This document shows, in pieces, positions 18,021 through 26,406 of a stretch of DNA of 64,000 bases (its first letter is position 1; each line of letters begins with the position of its first letter). The translations under genes were made by a program, and so were the position numbers. The notes under the pieces are model-generated. The model saw nothing but the letters and a program-made list of their open reading frames with translations. It did not search any database and had not been told where the DNA came from. Origin of the DNA: an uncultured Bulleidia sp. (lineage in GTDB: Bacteria; Bacillota_I; Bacilli_A; Erysipelotrichales; Erysipelotrichaceae); the NCBI GenBank assembly GCA_934754415.1, contig CAKVIS010000003.1, positions 1 through 64,000 of the forward strand, in the 5' to 3' direction.

Positions 18021-19837
18021 TGATTGATCAGAAACATATTCGAAATTTTTGTATTATAGCACATATTGACCATGGAAAAAGTACTTTGGCCGATCGTATT
18101 CTGGAAATGACAGATACTGTCAAGGAAAGAGATATGAAGTCACAGATACTGGATGAAATGGATCTTGAAAGAGAAAGAGGTATTACTATTAAACTGAATG
18201 CTGTACAGTTACTCTATACAGCAAAAAACGGGGAAGAGTATCTGTTTAACCTGATTGATACACCAGGTCATGTAGACTTTTCTTATGAAGTCTCAAGATC
18301 TCTTGCGGCATGTGAAGGCGCTATTTTAGTCGTAGACAGTACGCAGGGAGTACAGGCTCAGACTCTTGCCAATACGTATCTGGCTTTGGACAATGATCTG
18401 GAAATTATTCCTGTCATTAATAAAGTGGATATGAATAATGCTCAGCCTGATGTGACCAAAAAAGAAATTGAGGACATCATAGGACTGGATTGTACGGATG
18501 CACCTTTGATTTCCGCACGTACTGGTTTAAATGTGGATAAGGTACTTGAACAGATTGTTGAGAAAATTCCTGCACCATCAGGAGATGAAAACAAACCAAT
18601 GAGTGCTCTGGTATTTGACTCTTTCTATGATCCTTACAGAGGTGTTATTGCACTTGTAAGAATTCGTGATGGAAAATTGTCTGTGAAGGACAAGATTCGT
18701 TTTATGGCAACTGGAAAAGAATATGAAGTACTTGAAGCAGGTATTCGAAATCCAAAAGAAGTCAAGGTCAATACACTTACCTGTGGGGATGTAGGATGGT
18801 TTGCGGCAAGTATTAAAGATATTCATGATGTTCGTGTTGGTGATACTGTTACAGATGCCAGTAACCCTGTAGCTGAACCGCTGGCAGGATATAAAAAAAT
18901 GAATCCTATGGTGTATTGCGGTTTATATCCAAGTGATGCGTCCAAGTATGAAGATTTGCATGATGCTCTTGAAAAACTGCAGTTGAATGATGCTTCCTTA
19001 CAGTTTGAACCCGAAACATCTCAGGCACTTGGATTTGGATATCGTGCAGGCTTTTTGGGCTTACTGCATATGGATGTTATTCAGGAAAGACTTGAAAGAG
19101 AATACAACCTGGATCTGATTGCTACAGCACCGTCTGTTATTTATCATTGCTATTTGAAAGATGGTTCCAGACTGGATGTGGATAACCCTGCAAAGATGCC
19201 TGATGCTACAAGAATTGACAGAATTGAAGAACCTTTTGTCAAGGCGGAAATTATGGTTCCAGATGCCTATATTGGAGCGGTTATGGAATTATGTCAGAAT
19301 AAAAGAGGTATTTATAAGGGAATGGATATCATAGATGTTGGCAGAAACAATGTTATCTATGAACTTCCATTATCCGAAATCATTTTTGATTTCTTTGATA
19401 AGTTAAAATCTTGTACAAAGGGGTATGCTTCTTTGGATTATGAAATTATTGGTTACAGAGCTGAAGATCTTGTAAGAATGGATATTCTGCTTAATGGTGA
19501 ACTGGTCGATGCTTTATCCGTTATTGTCCATAGAAGTAACAGCTATGAAAGAGGATCCATTATTGCAAGAAAGCTGAAAGATCTGATTCCGAAACAGCAG
19601 TTCGAAATACCTGTACAGGCAGCTATCGGTGGTAAGGTGATTGCCAGAACGAATATCAAATCTTTAAGAAAGAACGTTCTTGCCAAGTGTTACGGTGGTG
19701 ATATTTCCCGTAAGAAGAAACTTCTTGAAAAACAAAAGGAAGGCAAGAAACGCATGAAGGCGGTCGGTTCTGTAGTCATACCTCAGGAAGCCTTTATGTC
19801 TGTGTTATCCATGGACGACGGAACAAACAAAAAATAA
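18020..19837 (+). CDS. lepA: Elongation factor 4 (LepA)
   Basis: LepA is a ribosome-binding GTPase that can back-translocate and aids 30S maturation. The 605-residue protein has G1 as AHIDHGKST, the DTPGHVDF motif, the NKVD motif, EF-G-like domains II, III and V, and the LepA-specific C-terminal domain ending near KRMKAVGSV. Length is typical. It overlaps fmt by one base (TAATG) and is followed two bases later by hemW. The lepA-hemW order is conserved across Bacillota. Confidence 0.97.
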   Translation: MIDQKHIRNFCIIAHIDHGKSTLADRILEMTDTVKERDMKSQILDEMDLERERGITIKLNAVQLLYTAKNGEEYLFNLIDTPGHVDFSYEVSRSLAACEGAILVVDSTQGVQAQTLANTYLALDNDLEIIPVINKVDMNNAQPDVTKKEIEDIIGLDCTDAPLISARTGLNVDKVLEQIVEKIPAPSGDENKPMSALVFDSFYDPYRGVIALVRIRDGKLSVKDKIRFMATGKEYEVLEAGIRNPKEVKVNTLTCGDVGWFAASIKDIHDVRVGDTVTDASNPVAEPLAGYKKMNPMVYCGLYPSDASKYEDLHDALEKLQLNDASLQFEPETSQALGFGYRAGFLGLLHMDVIQERLEREYNLDLIATAPSVIYHCYLKDGSRLDVDNPAKMPDATRIDRIEEPFVKAEIMVPDAYIGAVMELCQNKRGIYKGMDIIDVGRNNVIYELPLSEIIFDFFDKLKSCTKGYASLDYEIIGYRAEDLVRMDILLNGELVDALSVIVHRSNSYERGSIIARKLKDLIPKQQFEIPVQAAIGGKVIARTNIKSLRKNVLAKCYGGDISRKKKLLEKQKEGKKRMKAVGSVVIPQEAFMSVLSMDDGTNKK

Positions 19838-19839
19838 CC

Positions 19840-20955
19840 ATGGCGGAACATATGTATGTGCATGTGCCATTCTGTAAGAGTATCTGTTATTATTGTGATT
19901 TTACACATATGGTATACAGAGAAGATATGGTAGAAGAATGGTTGAATGCGCTTCAAAAAGAATTACAGAATAAAGATATACATGCGCAGGTGAGTACTGT
20001 ATATATTGGTGGTGGAACTCCTACATGTTTATCTTCAGATCAGCTGGAAAGGTTGCTTTCTCTTTTGGATGTGTATACCACAAATGCAGAAGAATATACG
20101 ATAGAAGTAAATCCGGAAACACTGGATGAAAAAAAAGTGAAAATATTACAGGTTCATGGTATTAACAGAGTTTCCATGGGCTTACAGACAAGTAATACAC
20201 GTTTATTACAGCAACTTGGAAGGAAACACACCTATACCACTGTACAGCAGGCAATACAGATGTTGCATAATGCGAGAATTGATAACATCTCTCTGGACAT
20301 TATGTATTCTCTGCCTGATCAGACACTGGAAGATCTTCAGAAGACGGTGAAAGATGCCATTGCACTGCAACCGAAGCACCTTTCACTGTATTCTCTGACT
20401 ATAGAAGAGAATACAGTCTTTGGAAAAACAGGTGTGGAAGCTCTGGATGAAGATAAAGAGGCGGATATGTATGAGTGGATATGTCAGTATCTGCCATCAC
20501 ATGAGTTCATACAGTATGAAGTATCTAATTTCTGTCAGGAAGGATATGCTTCAAAACATAATCTGGGTTACTGGTATTATGATGACTTTTACGGTATTTC
20601 CTGTGGTGCCAGTGGTAAAGAGGGAAACTGTCGTTATGACAATGCCAAAAGTCTAATGGCTTACCTGAAAGATCCCTGTGCGAAAGAGACAGTTGTTTTA
20701 TCTTTGGAAGACAGAGAATTTGAAATGGTTATGATGTCATTACGGTTAAAACAGGGGATGGATCTTGAGAGGTATGCACAGATGTTTCAGGAAGATTTTT
20801 CTGTCAGGTTTGGTGAAGTCAGCAATAAACTGATTCAAAAAGGGTGGCTGAAAAAAGAAGGTTCGCATCTGAAATGTACAGAAGAAAGTTATCCAATATT
20901 AAATAGTGTGCTTGTTGAAATGATGGAAGGGGAAAACACATGCCAAGAGGAATGA
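19840..20955 (+). CDS. hemW: Heme chaperone HemW (radical SAM)
   Basis: HemW is a radical-SAM protein related to coproporphyrinogen III dehydrogenase but acting as a heme chaperone. The 371-residue chain has the cluster motif CKSICYYCDF near residue 12 and the HNLGYWYY segment that is typical of HemW. The hemN-type N-terminal extension needed for oxidase activity is absent. The ATG is two bases after lepA with no clear ribosome site, so coupled translation is likely; an internal ATG at 19852 is an alternative. It overlaps the next gene by 16 nt. Confidence 0.92.
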   Translation: MAEHMYVHVPFCKSICYYCDFTHMVYREDMVEEWLNALQKELQNKDIHAQVSTVYIGGGTPTCLSSDQLERLLSLLDVYTTNAEEYTIEVNPETLDEKKVKILQVHGINRVSMGLQTSNTRLLQQLGRKHTYTTVQQAIQMLHNARIDNISLDIMYSLPDQTLEDLQKTVKDAIALQPKHLSLYSLTIEENTVFGKTGVEALDEDKEADMYEWICQYLPSHEFIQYEVSNFCQEGYASKHNLGYWYYDDFYGISCGASGKEGNCRYDNAKSLMAYLKDPCAKETVVLSLEDREFEMVMMSLRLKQGMDLERYAQMFQEDFSVRFGEVSNKLIQKGWLKKEGSHLKCTEESYPILNSVLVEMMEGENTCQEE

Positions 20956-21332
20956 AAAAAAACAGTTCTGCACGTAAGGTATCTCAGCGTGCTATTGAAG
21001 AAAGAAAACAAAAGGAAGAACAGGAAGCTGAACTGGCCAGACAGCAGCGCATCAAAGCGGAAAATAAGCAGAACATGAAAGATGCGATGATTACAAGTGC
21101 CGGGGGATTTTTGACCATTCTTTCTTTGATGGTAGGTCTCTATGGATTGATTTCCATTCCCGCTATTTATCTATGTTATAAAGGGTATAAAAAGAATGCG
21201 GATTATGGATGGCAGGGGAAACTTGTACCTGTAATCTGTATTGTATTAAATGTATTATGGATTTTTTTCCAGGTAATTATCATTGTTTCTCCTGATGTTC
21301 GTCTGTGGGTCTATAATTTGTTTTATAAATAG
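20940..21332 (+). CDS. Small membrane protein, unknown
   Basis: This 130-residue protein is not recognised. Residues 1-50 are highly charged (many Lys, Glu, Gln and Arg), and residues 25-48 could form a helical or coiled-coil segment. Two hydrophobic segments follow (about 53-77 and 97-116), separated by a Lys/Gly-rich loop. The second half is similar in style to short DUF4190-type proteins. AAGGGGA precedes the ATG, and the start overlaps hemW by 16 nt, so it belongs to the same operon. The predicted topology has the charged N-terminus in the cytoplasm. Confidence 0.7.
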   Translation: MPRGMKKNSSARKVSQRAIEERKQKEEQEAELARQQRIKAENKQNMKDAMITSAGGFLTILSLMVGLYGLISIPAIYLCYKGYKKNADYGWQGKLVPVICIVLNVLWIFFQVIIIVSPDVRLWVYNLFYK

Positions 21333-21335
21333 TTG

Positions 21336-21436
21336 ATAAAACCCGTTTCTTATGGTAGGATGACCATGCTTTTGACCTGGGTAAGTCGTATCCTAGACGC
21401 TTGACTCGGATGAGAAGCAGAAAGAAAAGAGGATAT
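21336..21436 (+). promoter_or_regulatory. Structured rpsO leader, candidate S15 autoregulatory RNA
   Basis: The 109-nt interval before rpsO holds several possible helices: ATGGT/ACCAT with a 6-nt loop, enclosed by ACCC/GGGT, then AAG(T)CGT/ACGCTT. A GGATGA sequence is repeated at about 21358 and 21403. S15 leaders that mimic the 16S rRNA binding site are known in several bacterial groups. This leader is a candidate by position and structure only; I cannot match it to a named class. Confidence 0.4.
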
Positions 21437-21441
21437 AGGAA

Positions 21442-21708
21442 ATGTTAGAAAAAGCAAAGGTTGAAGAAATCGTTAAAGAATTCGGTCGTTCTGAAGGAGA
21501 TACAGGTTCTGTAGAAGTACAGGTTGCTCTGTTAACAGAACAGATCGTTCGTCTTACAGACCACATGAAGGCAAACAAGAAGGATTATTCTTCCAACAGA
21601 GGTCTGATGAAGATGGTAGGACGCAGAAGAAATCTGTTAGCTTACCTCAAGAATAAAGACGTTAACCGTTACAGAGATCTTGTTAAGAAACTTGGCTTAC
21701 GTAAGTAA
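21442..21708 (+). CDS. rpsO: 30S ribosomal protein S15
   Basis: This 88-residue protein is uS15, which binds the central domain of 16S rRNA. Typical features are the start with alternating charged helices, GDTGSVEVQVALLTEQI and the SNRGLMKMVGRRRNLLAYL segment. AGAGGATATAGG precedes the ATG. In most Bacillota pnp follows rpsO directly; here about 4.7 kb of other genes lie between them. Confidence 0.97.
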   Translation: MLEKAKVEEIVKEFGRSEGDTGSVEVQVALLTEQIVRLTDHMKANKKDYSSNRGLMKMVGRRRNLLAYLKNKDVNRYRDLVKKLGLRK

Positions 21709-21718
21709 TTCAGGTTAC

Positions 21719-21743
21719 AGTCAGGCATGTGCCTGACTTTTTT
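21719..21743 (+). terminator. Terminator after rpsO
   Basis: The stem AGTCAGGC/GCCTGACT with a 4-nt loop is followed by TTTTTTCTTT. Confidence 0.85.
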
Positions 21744-21773
21744 CTTTCTGTGGATAATCCATTTTTTTTGTCT

Positions 21774-21779
21774 TATAAT
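21774..21779 (+). promoter_or_regulatory. -10 box of ABC transporter operon
   Basis: A perfect TATAAT ends six bases before the ATG at 21786 and no Shine-Dalgarno is present. Transcription would begin at or next to the A of the start codon. The -35 is weak. Confidence 0.5.
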
Positions 21780-21785
21780 TACGTT

Positions 21786-22487
21786 ATGGCATATATAGAA
21801 TTTAAAGATGTAAAGAAGACCTACCATGTAGGGGAAGTGGATATTCATGCACTGGATGGAGTGGATTTTGCAATCAATAAGGGAGAGTTTGTGGTCATTG
21901 CCGGAGCCAGTGGTGCCGGTAAATCCACTATTTTGAATATACTTGGCGGTATGGACACATGCACCAGTGGTTCCATCCTTGTGGATGATAAACATATAGA
22001 CTCTTTAAACAGTGCACAGTTAACCGATTACAGACGTTTTGATATTGGATTTGTATTCCAGTTTTATAATCTTGTGCAGAATCTTACAGCTTTAGAAAAT
22101 GTGGAACTGGCTACGGAAATATGCAGGGATCCATTAGATCCTGCAGATACACTGGATAAAGTTGGTTTACATGACAGAAGAAATAATTTTCCTTCTCAGT
22201 TATCAGGTGGTGAACAGCAAAGAGTGGCTATTGCAAGAGCACTGGCTAAAAATCCAAAACTGTTGCTTTGTGATGAACCTACCGGTGCTCTGGATTATGT
22301 GACTGGTAAACAGATTTTGAAGTTGTTGCAGGATACATGCAGAAAGCAGAAGATGACTGTGATTGTTATTACACATAACCTCGCGATTACTCCAATGGGA
22401 GACAGAGTGCTGAAGGTAAAAAGCGGTAAAATTGTTTCAGATACAATGAATGAACATCCTCAGGATATAGATACAATCGAATGGTAA
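21786..22487 (+). CDS. ABC transporter ATP-binding protein (MacB/LolD type)
   Basis: This 233-residue ATPase pairs with the permease that follows. The Walker A loop is GASGAGKST (40-48), the signature is LSGGEQQRVAIARA, and Walker B with the D-loop is LLLCDEPTGALD. These are the hallmarks of the MacB/LolD group that drives FtsX-like permeases, often for peptide antibiotics, lipoproteins or envelope stress. The frame extends upstream but the ATG at 21786 starts the domain (MAYIEFKDV). The start appears leaderless. The end overlaps the permease by seven bases. Confidence 0.92.
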   Translation: MAYIEFKDVKKTYHVGEVDIHALDGVDFAINKGEFVVIAGASGAGKSTILNILGGMDTCTSGSILVDDKHIDSLNSAQLTDYRRFDIGFVFQFYNLVQNLTALENVELATEICRDPLDPADTLDKVGLHDRRNNFPSQLSGGEQQRVAIARALAKNPKLLLCDEPTGALDYVTGKQILKLLQDTCRKQKMTVIVITHNLAITPMGDRVLKVKSGKIVSDTMNEHPQDIDTIEW

Positions 22488-25400
22488 AAATGAACGAAAC
22501 ACGCAAAAAGGATATTTTAAGACTTATCCGTAATACGAAAGGAAGATTTTTTTCCCTGGTGGCAATCATCATTATTGGGGTTGCTTTTTTCGTCGGTGTT
22601 GCGGGCAGTTCTTATATCATGGGGAAAAATGTGGACAGGTATGTAGATGATACAAACCTGAAAGATATTACGGTGTACTCCAATTATGGCTTTGATGAAG
22701 AAGATGTAGATGCGATTTCTCAGATGAGTAAAGTGTACAAAGCAGAAGGTGCAAAGTTTGCGGATGTACTTGCCACGTCTTTGGATACTTCCAAGGTAAC
22801 AAGAGTGCATGGGTATGATGAAGATGCTGAAATCAATCAGTTTGTATTAAAAGAAGGAAGACTTCCGAAAAACTCCCATGAAGTTCTTGCTGAAAAAGGT
22901 ACAGCTATGGCGAATAATTTCTCCATCGGCGATAAAATTACCTTTTCAAGACCAGATGGAGATATTGAAGACTATCTGAGCGTTACAAAAGTTACAGTTG
23001 TTGGTCTGGTGGATACACCCTTATACATCAATGAAACTAAAGAAACTTCTACATTGTCCAATCAGTATATTGCAACCTATCTGTATGTGCCGATGGATGC
23101 TTTTTCCATGGATTACTTTACAGAAATCAATGTTCTGACAAAAAAAGGCAAGAGTATGTATGCATTCAGTGATGCATATGAATCATATAATGCAGAAGTA
23201 AAAGAAGACATACAGGATCTTGGCATTGTTCAAAGCAAACACAGAAGAGATGCAATTATAGAAAAAGCAAAAGAAGCATATCAGGAAGGGTATGAAACCT
23301 ATAAGGATGCTTTAAGAGAATATAATGAAGGTATTACTAAGGCGGAAGACAAAATTCAAAGCGGTGAAGAACAGCTGGAAAGTGGAAAAGAACAGCTTTC
23401 TGCAGGAAAACAGACACTGGCAGAGTCTCAATCTACCTTGAATTCTGAAATCAGTGCTAACAGAGCTATGCTGGATGAAAAACAGGCACAGCTCAATGCT
23501 GCAAAAGCACAGCTGGAAGAAGGAAAAGCTACATTAGATGCCAATGCGGATGATGTGGAAAATGCAAGAAGTACTATCAATCTGTATGATACTTTAGGTG
23601 CTATAGACACAAAGCTGGAAGGTAAAACCGACGAAGATCTTTCTGATGATGAAGACTATCAGCAGATGCTGGAAACATTGAAGCGCATCATAGGCTTTGT
23701 GGATCCGGATATTGAAATTACTGATGACATGCTTGTTTCTCAGATAAGAGGGATTATTGCCAAAGCTAAGACAGAGATTGAAGAACAGGTGTATAAGGAA
23801 TCTGAGATGACTATAGAAGAGCTCAGAGATACTATTCGACAATATGATGAGGGACTCGAGCAATATAACCAGGGGAAGATTCAGATTGCCACAGGACAGG
23901 CACAGATTGATGCAGGGTATCAGCAACTGGAGTCTACGCAGGCATCTTCTCAGTCTCAGATTGATGCAGGATGGAAAGAACTTCAGGAAAATGAGTCTAA
24001 AATTACCTCTTCACAGCAGGAACTGGAAGATGGTAAAAACGAATTAAATGATCAGAAAATATCCGGAAAAAAACAACTCAATGAAGCTAAGGAAAAACTG
24101 GATAAGGCTAAACAGGATATAGAAGATCTTGAAAAAGCCAAATGGACAGTTCTTGACAGAACACAACATTACGGTATGACAACATATTCCTCCACAGTAG
24201 ATCAGATGGCAGCTATTGGAAATATCTTTCCTGTATTCTTCTTTCTGGTTGCAGCACTTGTGTGTCTTACAACTATGACGAGAATGATTGATGAAGAAAG
24301 AGGACAGATAGGCATTCTGCGAGCTCTTGGATATTCACAGTTCCAATGTGCTTCCAAATATCTTATTTATGCTTTATCCGCCACATGTATAGGGTGTGTG
24401 ATAGGTTCCGTGCTTGGAATTCTGACTTTTCCGAAGATTATCTATGAATCCTGGAAGATGTTATATATAGAACCGGATATGAAGATGTTTGTGCCGTGGC
24501 ATTTGATTCTTGAAGCAACATTGTCTTTCCTGCTGGTTATGGGATTGACTACATATTCCGTATGTCATAAGTCTATGAAGGAAGTACCTTCCCAGCTGTT
24601 GAGACCTGCTCCTCCAAAACTTGGTAAATCTTCTTTCATTGAACATATCGGAATTCTATGGAATCATATTTCTTTTACATGGAAAGTAACAATCCGAAAT
24701 CTTTTGAGATATAAGAGAAGACTGATCATGACAGTCATTGGTGTAGGTGGATGTACTGCGTTAATGGTGATTGGATTTGGTATAAGAGATTCCATCAATC
24801 AGATGGTCAAACTGCAGTTTACAGACATTACACATTATGACGGTTATGCAAAGATTGCGGATACTGTTTCAGAAACGGATGAAGAAGATATTCTTCAGAA
24901 AGTAAAGAATGACAGTGATGTGGAATCTGTTATTTCCGCTATATCCTATGCGGGAAAGATCTCTTTTAACGAACAGGAGGAAACTGCCCTTACACAGGTA
25001 TTTGAAGATAATGCACAGATTCAGCAATTGTATACATTGAGAACAAGAAAAGGACACACACCTATTTCCATTGATGAACAGGGTGTGGTTATTTCTGAAA
25101 AGCTCAGTGAAGATCTAGGAGTGAAAATTGGTGATTATGTAACCGTGGAAAGTAAGTACGGTATACGAAAAGATGTAAAAGTGACAGCAATTACTGAAAT
25201 GTATATTCAGCATTATATCTTTATGACGAAAGATACCTATGCCTCTTTGTATACTACATCTATTGAACCAGATACTATGTTTATCAAAACCACAGTAAAA
25301 GATTCTTCTGCATTACAGAAGGAACTTGCACAGGATGAAAGGGTTGAAGCAATTAATTTCTATGATGTGACTCTTGAGAACTTCAACAATATGGTTAAGA

Positions 25401-25804
25401 CACTGGATTACATTATTGTCGTGCTGATTATTTCTTCTCTTGCTCTGGCATTTGTGGTTCTGGGAAATTTGATGAATATTAATATTTCCGAAAGACAAAG
25501 AGAAATTGCCACATTGAAAGTACTGGGGTTCAGAAAACGTGAAGTACAGTCGTATGTATATAAGGAGAACAATGTACTGACAGTACTTGGGGCTTTTGCA
25601 GGATTGCCACTTGGAGTTGCCATACACCATTGGATTATGAAGGAACTGCAGTTTTCTTATGTCATGTATGGTGTGGATGTCATGCCGGCGTCTCTTGCTA
25701 TATCCGTAGTGCTGACAACAGTGTTTGGTATTTTGATCAATCAGCTGATGAAGAAAAAACTTGCGGCCATAGAAATGGTGGAAAGCCTGAAGAGTGTAGA
25801 ATGA
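22481..25804 (+). CDS. Giant FtsX-like permease with extracellular coiled coil
   Basis: This 1107-residue protein has two FtsX-type halves in one chain. A membrane segment at about 18-40 opens each large outer domain, and a second one lies near 765-785. Residues about 255-560 are rich in Gln, Glu, Lys, Ala and Leu in SGEEQLESGKEQ-like repeats, predicting long coiled coils outside the cell. Three-helix FtsX cores follow at about 585-715 and 985-1095. Full-length fused permeases of this kind with coiled-coil inserts occur in streptococci and related Bacillota. The substrate is unknown; a mechanotransmission role toward envelope enzymes is an inference. Its ATG lies inside the ATPase gene. Confidence 0.88.
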   Translation: MVKMNETRKKDILRLIRNTKGRFFSLVAIIIIGVAFFVGVAGSSYIMGKNVDRYVDDTNLKDITVYSNYGFDEEDVDAISQMSKVYKAEGAKFADVLATSLDTSKVTRVHGYDEDAEINQFVLKEGRLPKNSHEVLAEKGTAMANNFSIGDKITFSRPDGDIEDYLSVTKVTVVGLVDTPLYINETKETSTLSNQYIATYLYVPMDAFSMDYFTEINVLTKKGKSMYAFSDAYESYNAEVKEDIQDLGIVQSKHRRDAIIEKAKEAYQEGYETYKDALREYNEGITKAEDKIQSGEEQLESGKEQLSAGKQTLAESQSTLNSEISANRAMLDEKQAQLNAAKAQLEEGKATLDANADDVENARSTINLYDTLGAIDTKLEGKTDEDLSDDEDYQQMLETLKRIIGFVDPDIEITDDMLVSQIRGIIAKAKTEIEEQVYKESEMTIEELRDTIRQYDEGLEQYNQGKIQIATGQAQIDAGYQQLESTQASSQSQIDAGWKELQENESKITSSQQELEDGKNELNDQKISGKKQLNEAKEKLDKAKQDIEDLEKAKWTVLDRTQHYGMTTYSSTVDQMAAIGNIFPVFFFLVAALVCLTTMTRMIDEERGQIGILRALGYSQFQCASKYLIYALSATCIGCVIGSVLGILTFPKIIYESWKMLYIEPDMKMFVPWHLILEATLSFLLVMGLTTYSVCHKSMKEVPSQLLRPAPPKLGKSSFIEHIGILWNHISFTWKVTIRNLLRYKRRLIMTVIGVGGCTALMVIGFGIRDSINQMVKLQFTDITHYDGYAKIADTVSETDEEDILQKVKNDSDVESVISAISYAGKISFNEQEETALTQVFEDNAQIQQLYTLRTRKGHTPISIDEQGVVISEKLSEDLGVKIGDYVTVESKYGIRKDVKVTAITEMYIQHYIFMTKDTYASLYTTSIEPDTMFIKTTVKDSSALQKELAQDERVEAINFYDVTLENFNNMVKTLDYIIVVLIISSLALAFVVLGNLMNINISERQREIATLKVLGFRKREVQSYVYKENNVLTVLGAFAGLPLGVAIHHWIMKELQFSYVMYGVDVMPASLAISVVLTTVFGILINQLMKKKLAAIEMVESLKSVE

Positions 25805-25893
25805 TAAAACCCATACCAAAGCAGTAAGCATTACACTTGTATTCTTTTCAAATATTCTCTATAGTGTATATAGAAACAAGGAGGATATATACA

Positions 25894-26271
25894 ATGAAGG
25901 ATTTGAAAGTGTATCGTTGCCCATCTTGCGGAAAGATGGTAATCAGTTTAAAGGACTCTGAATGTCCTACAATATGCTGTGGTCAGCCAATGCAGTTACT
26001 TACAGCAAATACTACAGACGGTGCCAGAGAAAAGCATGTACCGGTAGTCACAAGAGAAGGAAATACCGTTTCGGTAAATGTAGGAAGTGTCGATCATCCA
26101 ATGATTCCTGAACATTATATTGAATGGATTACTCTGCAGACAGAAAAGGGATTCCGTATCGTTTATCTGGAACCTGGGCAGGCTCCGAAAGCAGATTTCC
26201 TTGCTGATGAACAGGTAAAAGCTGTTTATGCTTACTGTAATCTTCATGGTCTCTGGAAGACTGAAGCATAA
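25894..26271 (+). CDS. dfx: Desulfoferrodoxin (superoxide reductase)
   Basis: This 125-residue protein reduces superoxide to peroxide without making oxygen, a defence typical of anaerobes. The N-terminal desulforedoxin-like iron site is complete (Cys9, Cys12, Cys28, Cys29). The catalytic iron ligands His48, His68, His74, Cys115 and His118 are present, as are Glu46 and Lys47 beside the active site. This is therefore the two-iron class. The start is the ATG at 25894 with AAGGAGGATATATAC before it; an upstream extension in frame has no support. The gene is a short unit with its own terminator. Confidence 0.95.
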   Translation: MKDLKVYRCPSCGKMVISLKDSECPTICCGQPMQLLTANTTDGAREKHVPVVTREGNTVSVNVGSVDHPMIPEHYIEWITLQTEKGFRIVYLEPGQAPKADFLADEQVKAVYAYCNLHGLWKTEA

Positions 26272-26283
26272 TTTTAAAACACG

Positions 26284-26318
26284 GGTAAAGGTGCTTGAGT
26301 GCCTTTACTCTTTTTTTT
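26284..26318 (+). terminator. Terminator after desulfoferrodoxin gene
   Basis: The ten-base stem GTAAAGGTGC/GTGCCTTTAC (two wobble pairs) is followed by C and eight Ts. Confidence 0.85.
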
Positions 26319-26344
26319 ATCCTGTTGTGTCATTGTATTTGGTG

Positions 26345-26373
26345 TTTCAAAAGGATAGTGTTTGTGCTAAAAT
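26345..26373 (+). promoter_or_regulatory. Promoter of pnp
   Basis: TTTCAA (26345-26350) and the extended -10 TGCTAAAAT (ending 26373) are 17 bp apart. The leader would be about 26 nt. Confidence 0.55.
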
Positions 26374-26406
26374 TAAGCAGTTAGAATAGAATTTGAAAGA
26401 GTGAAT

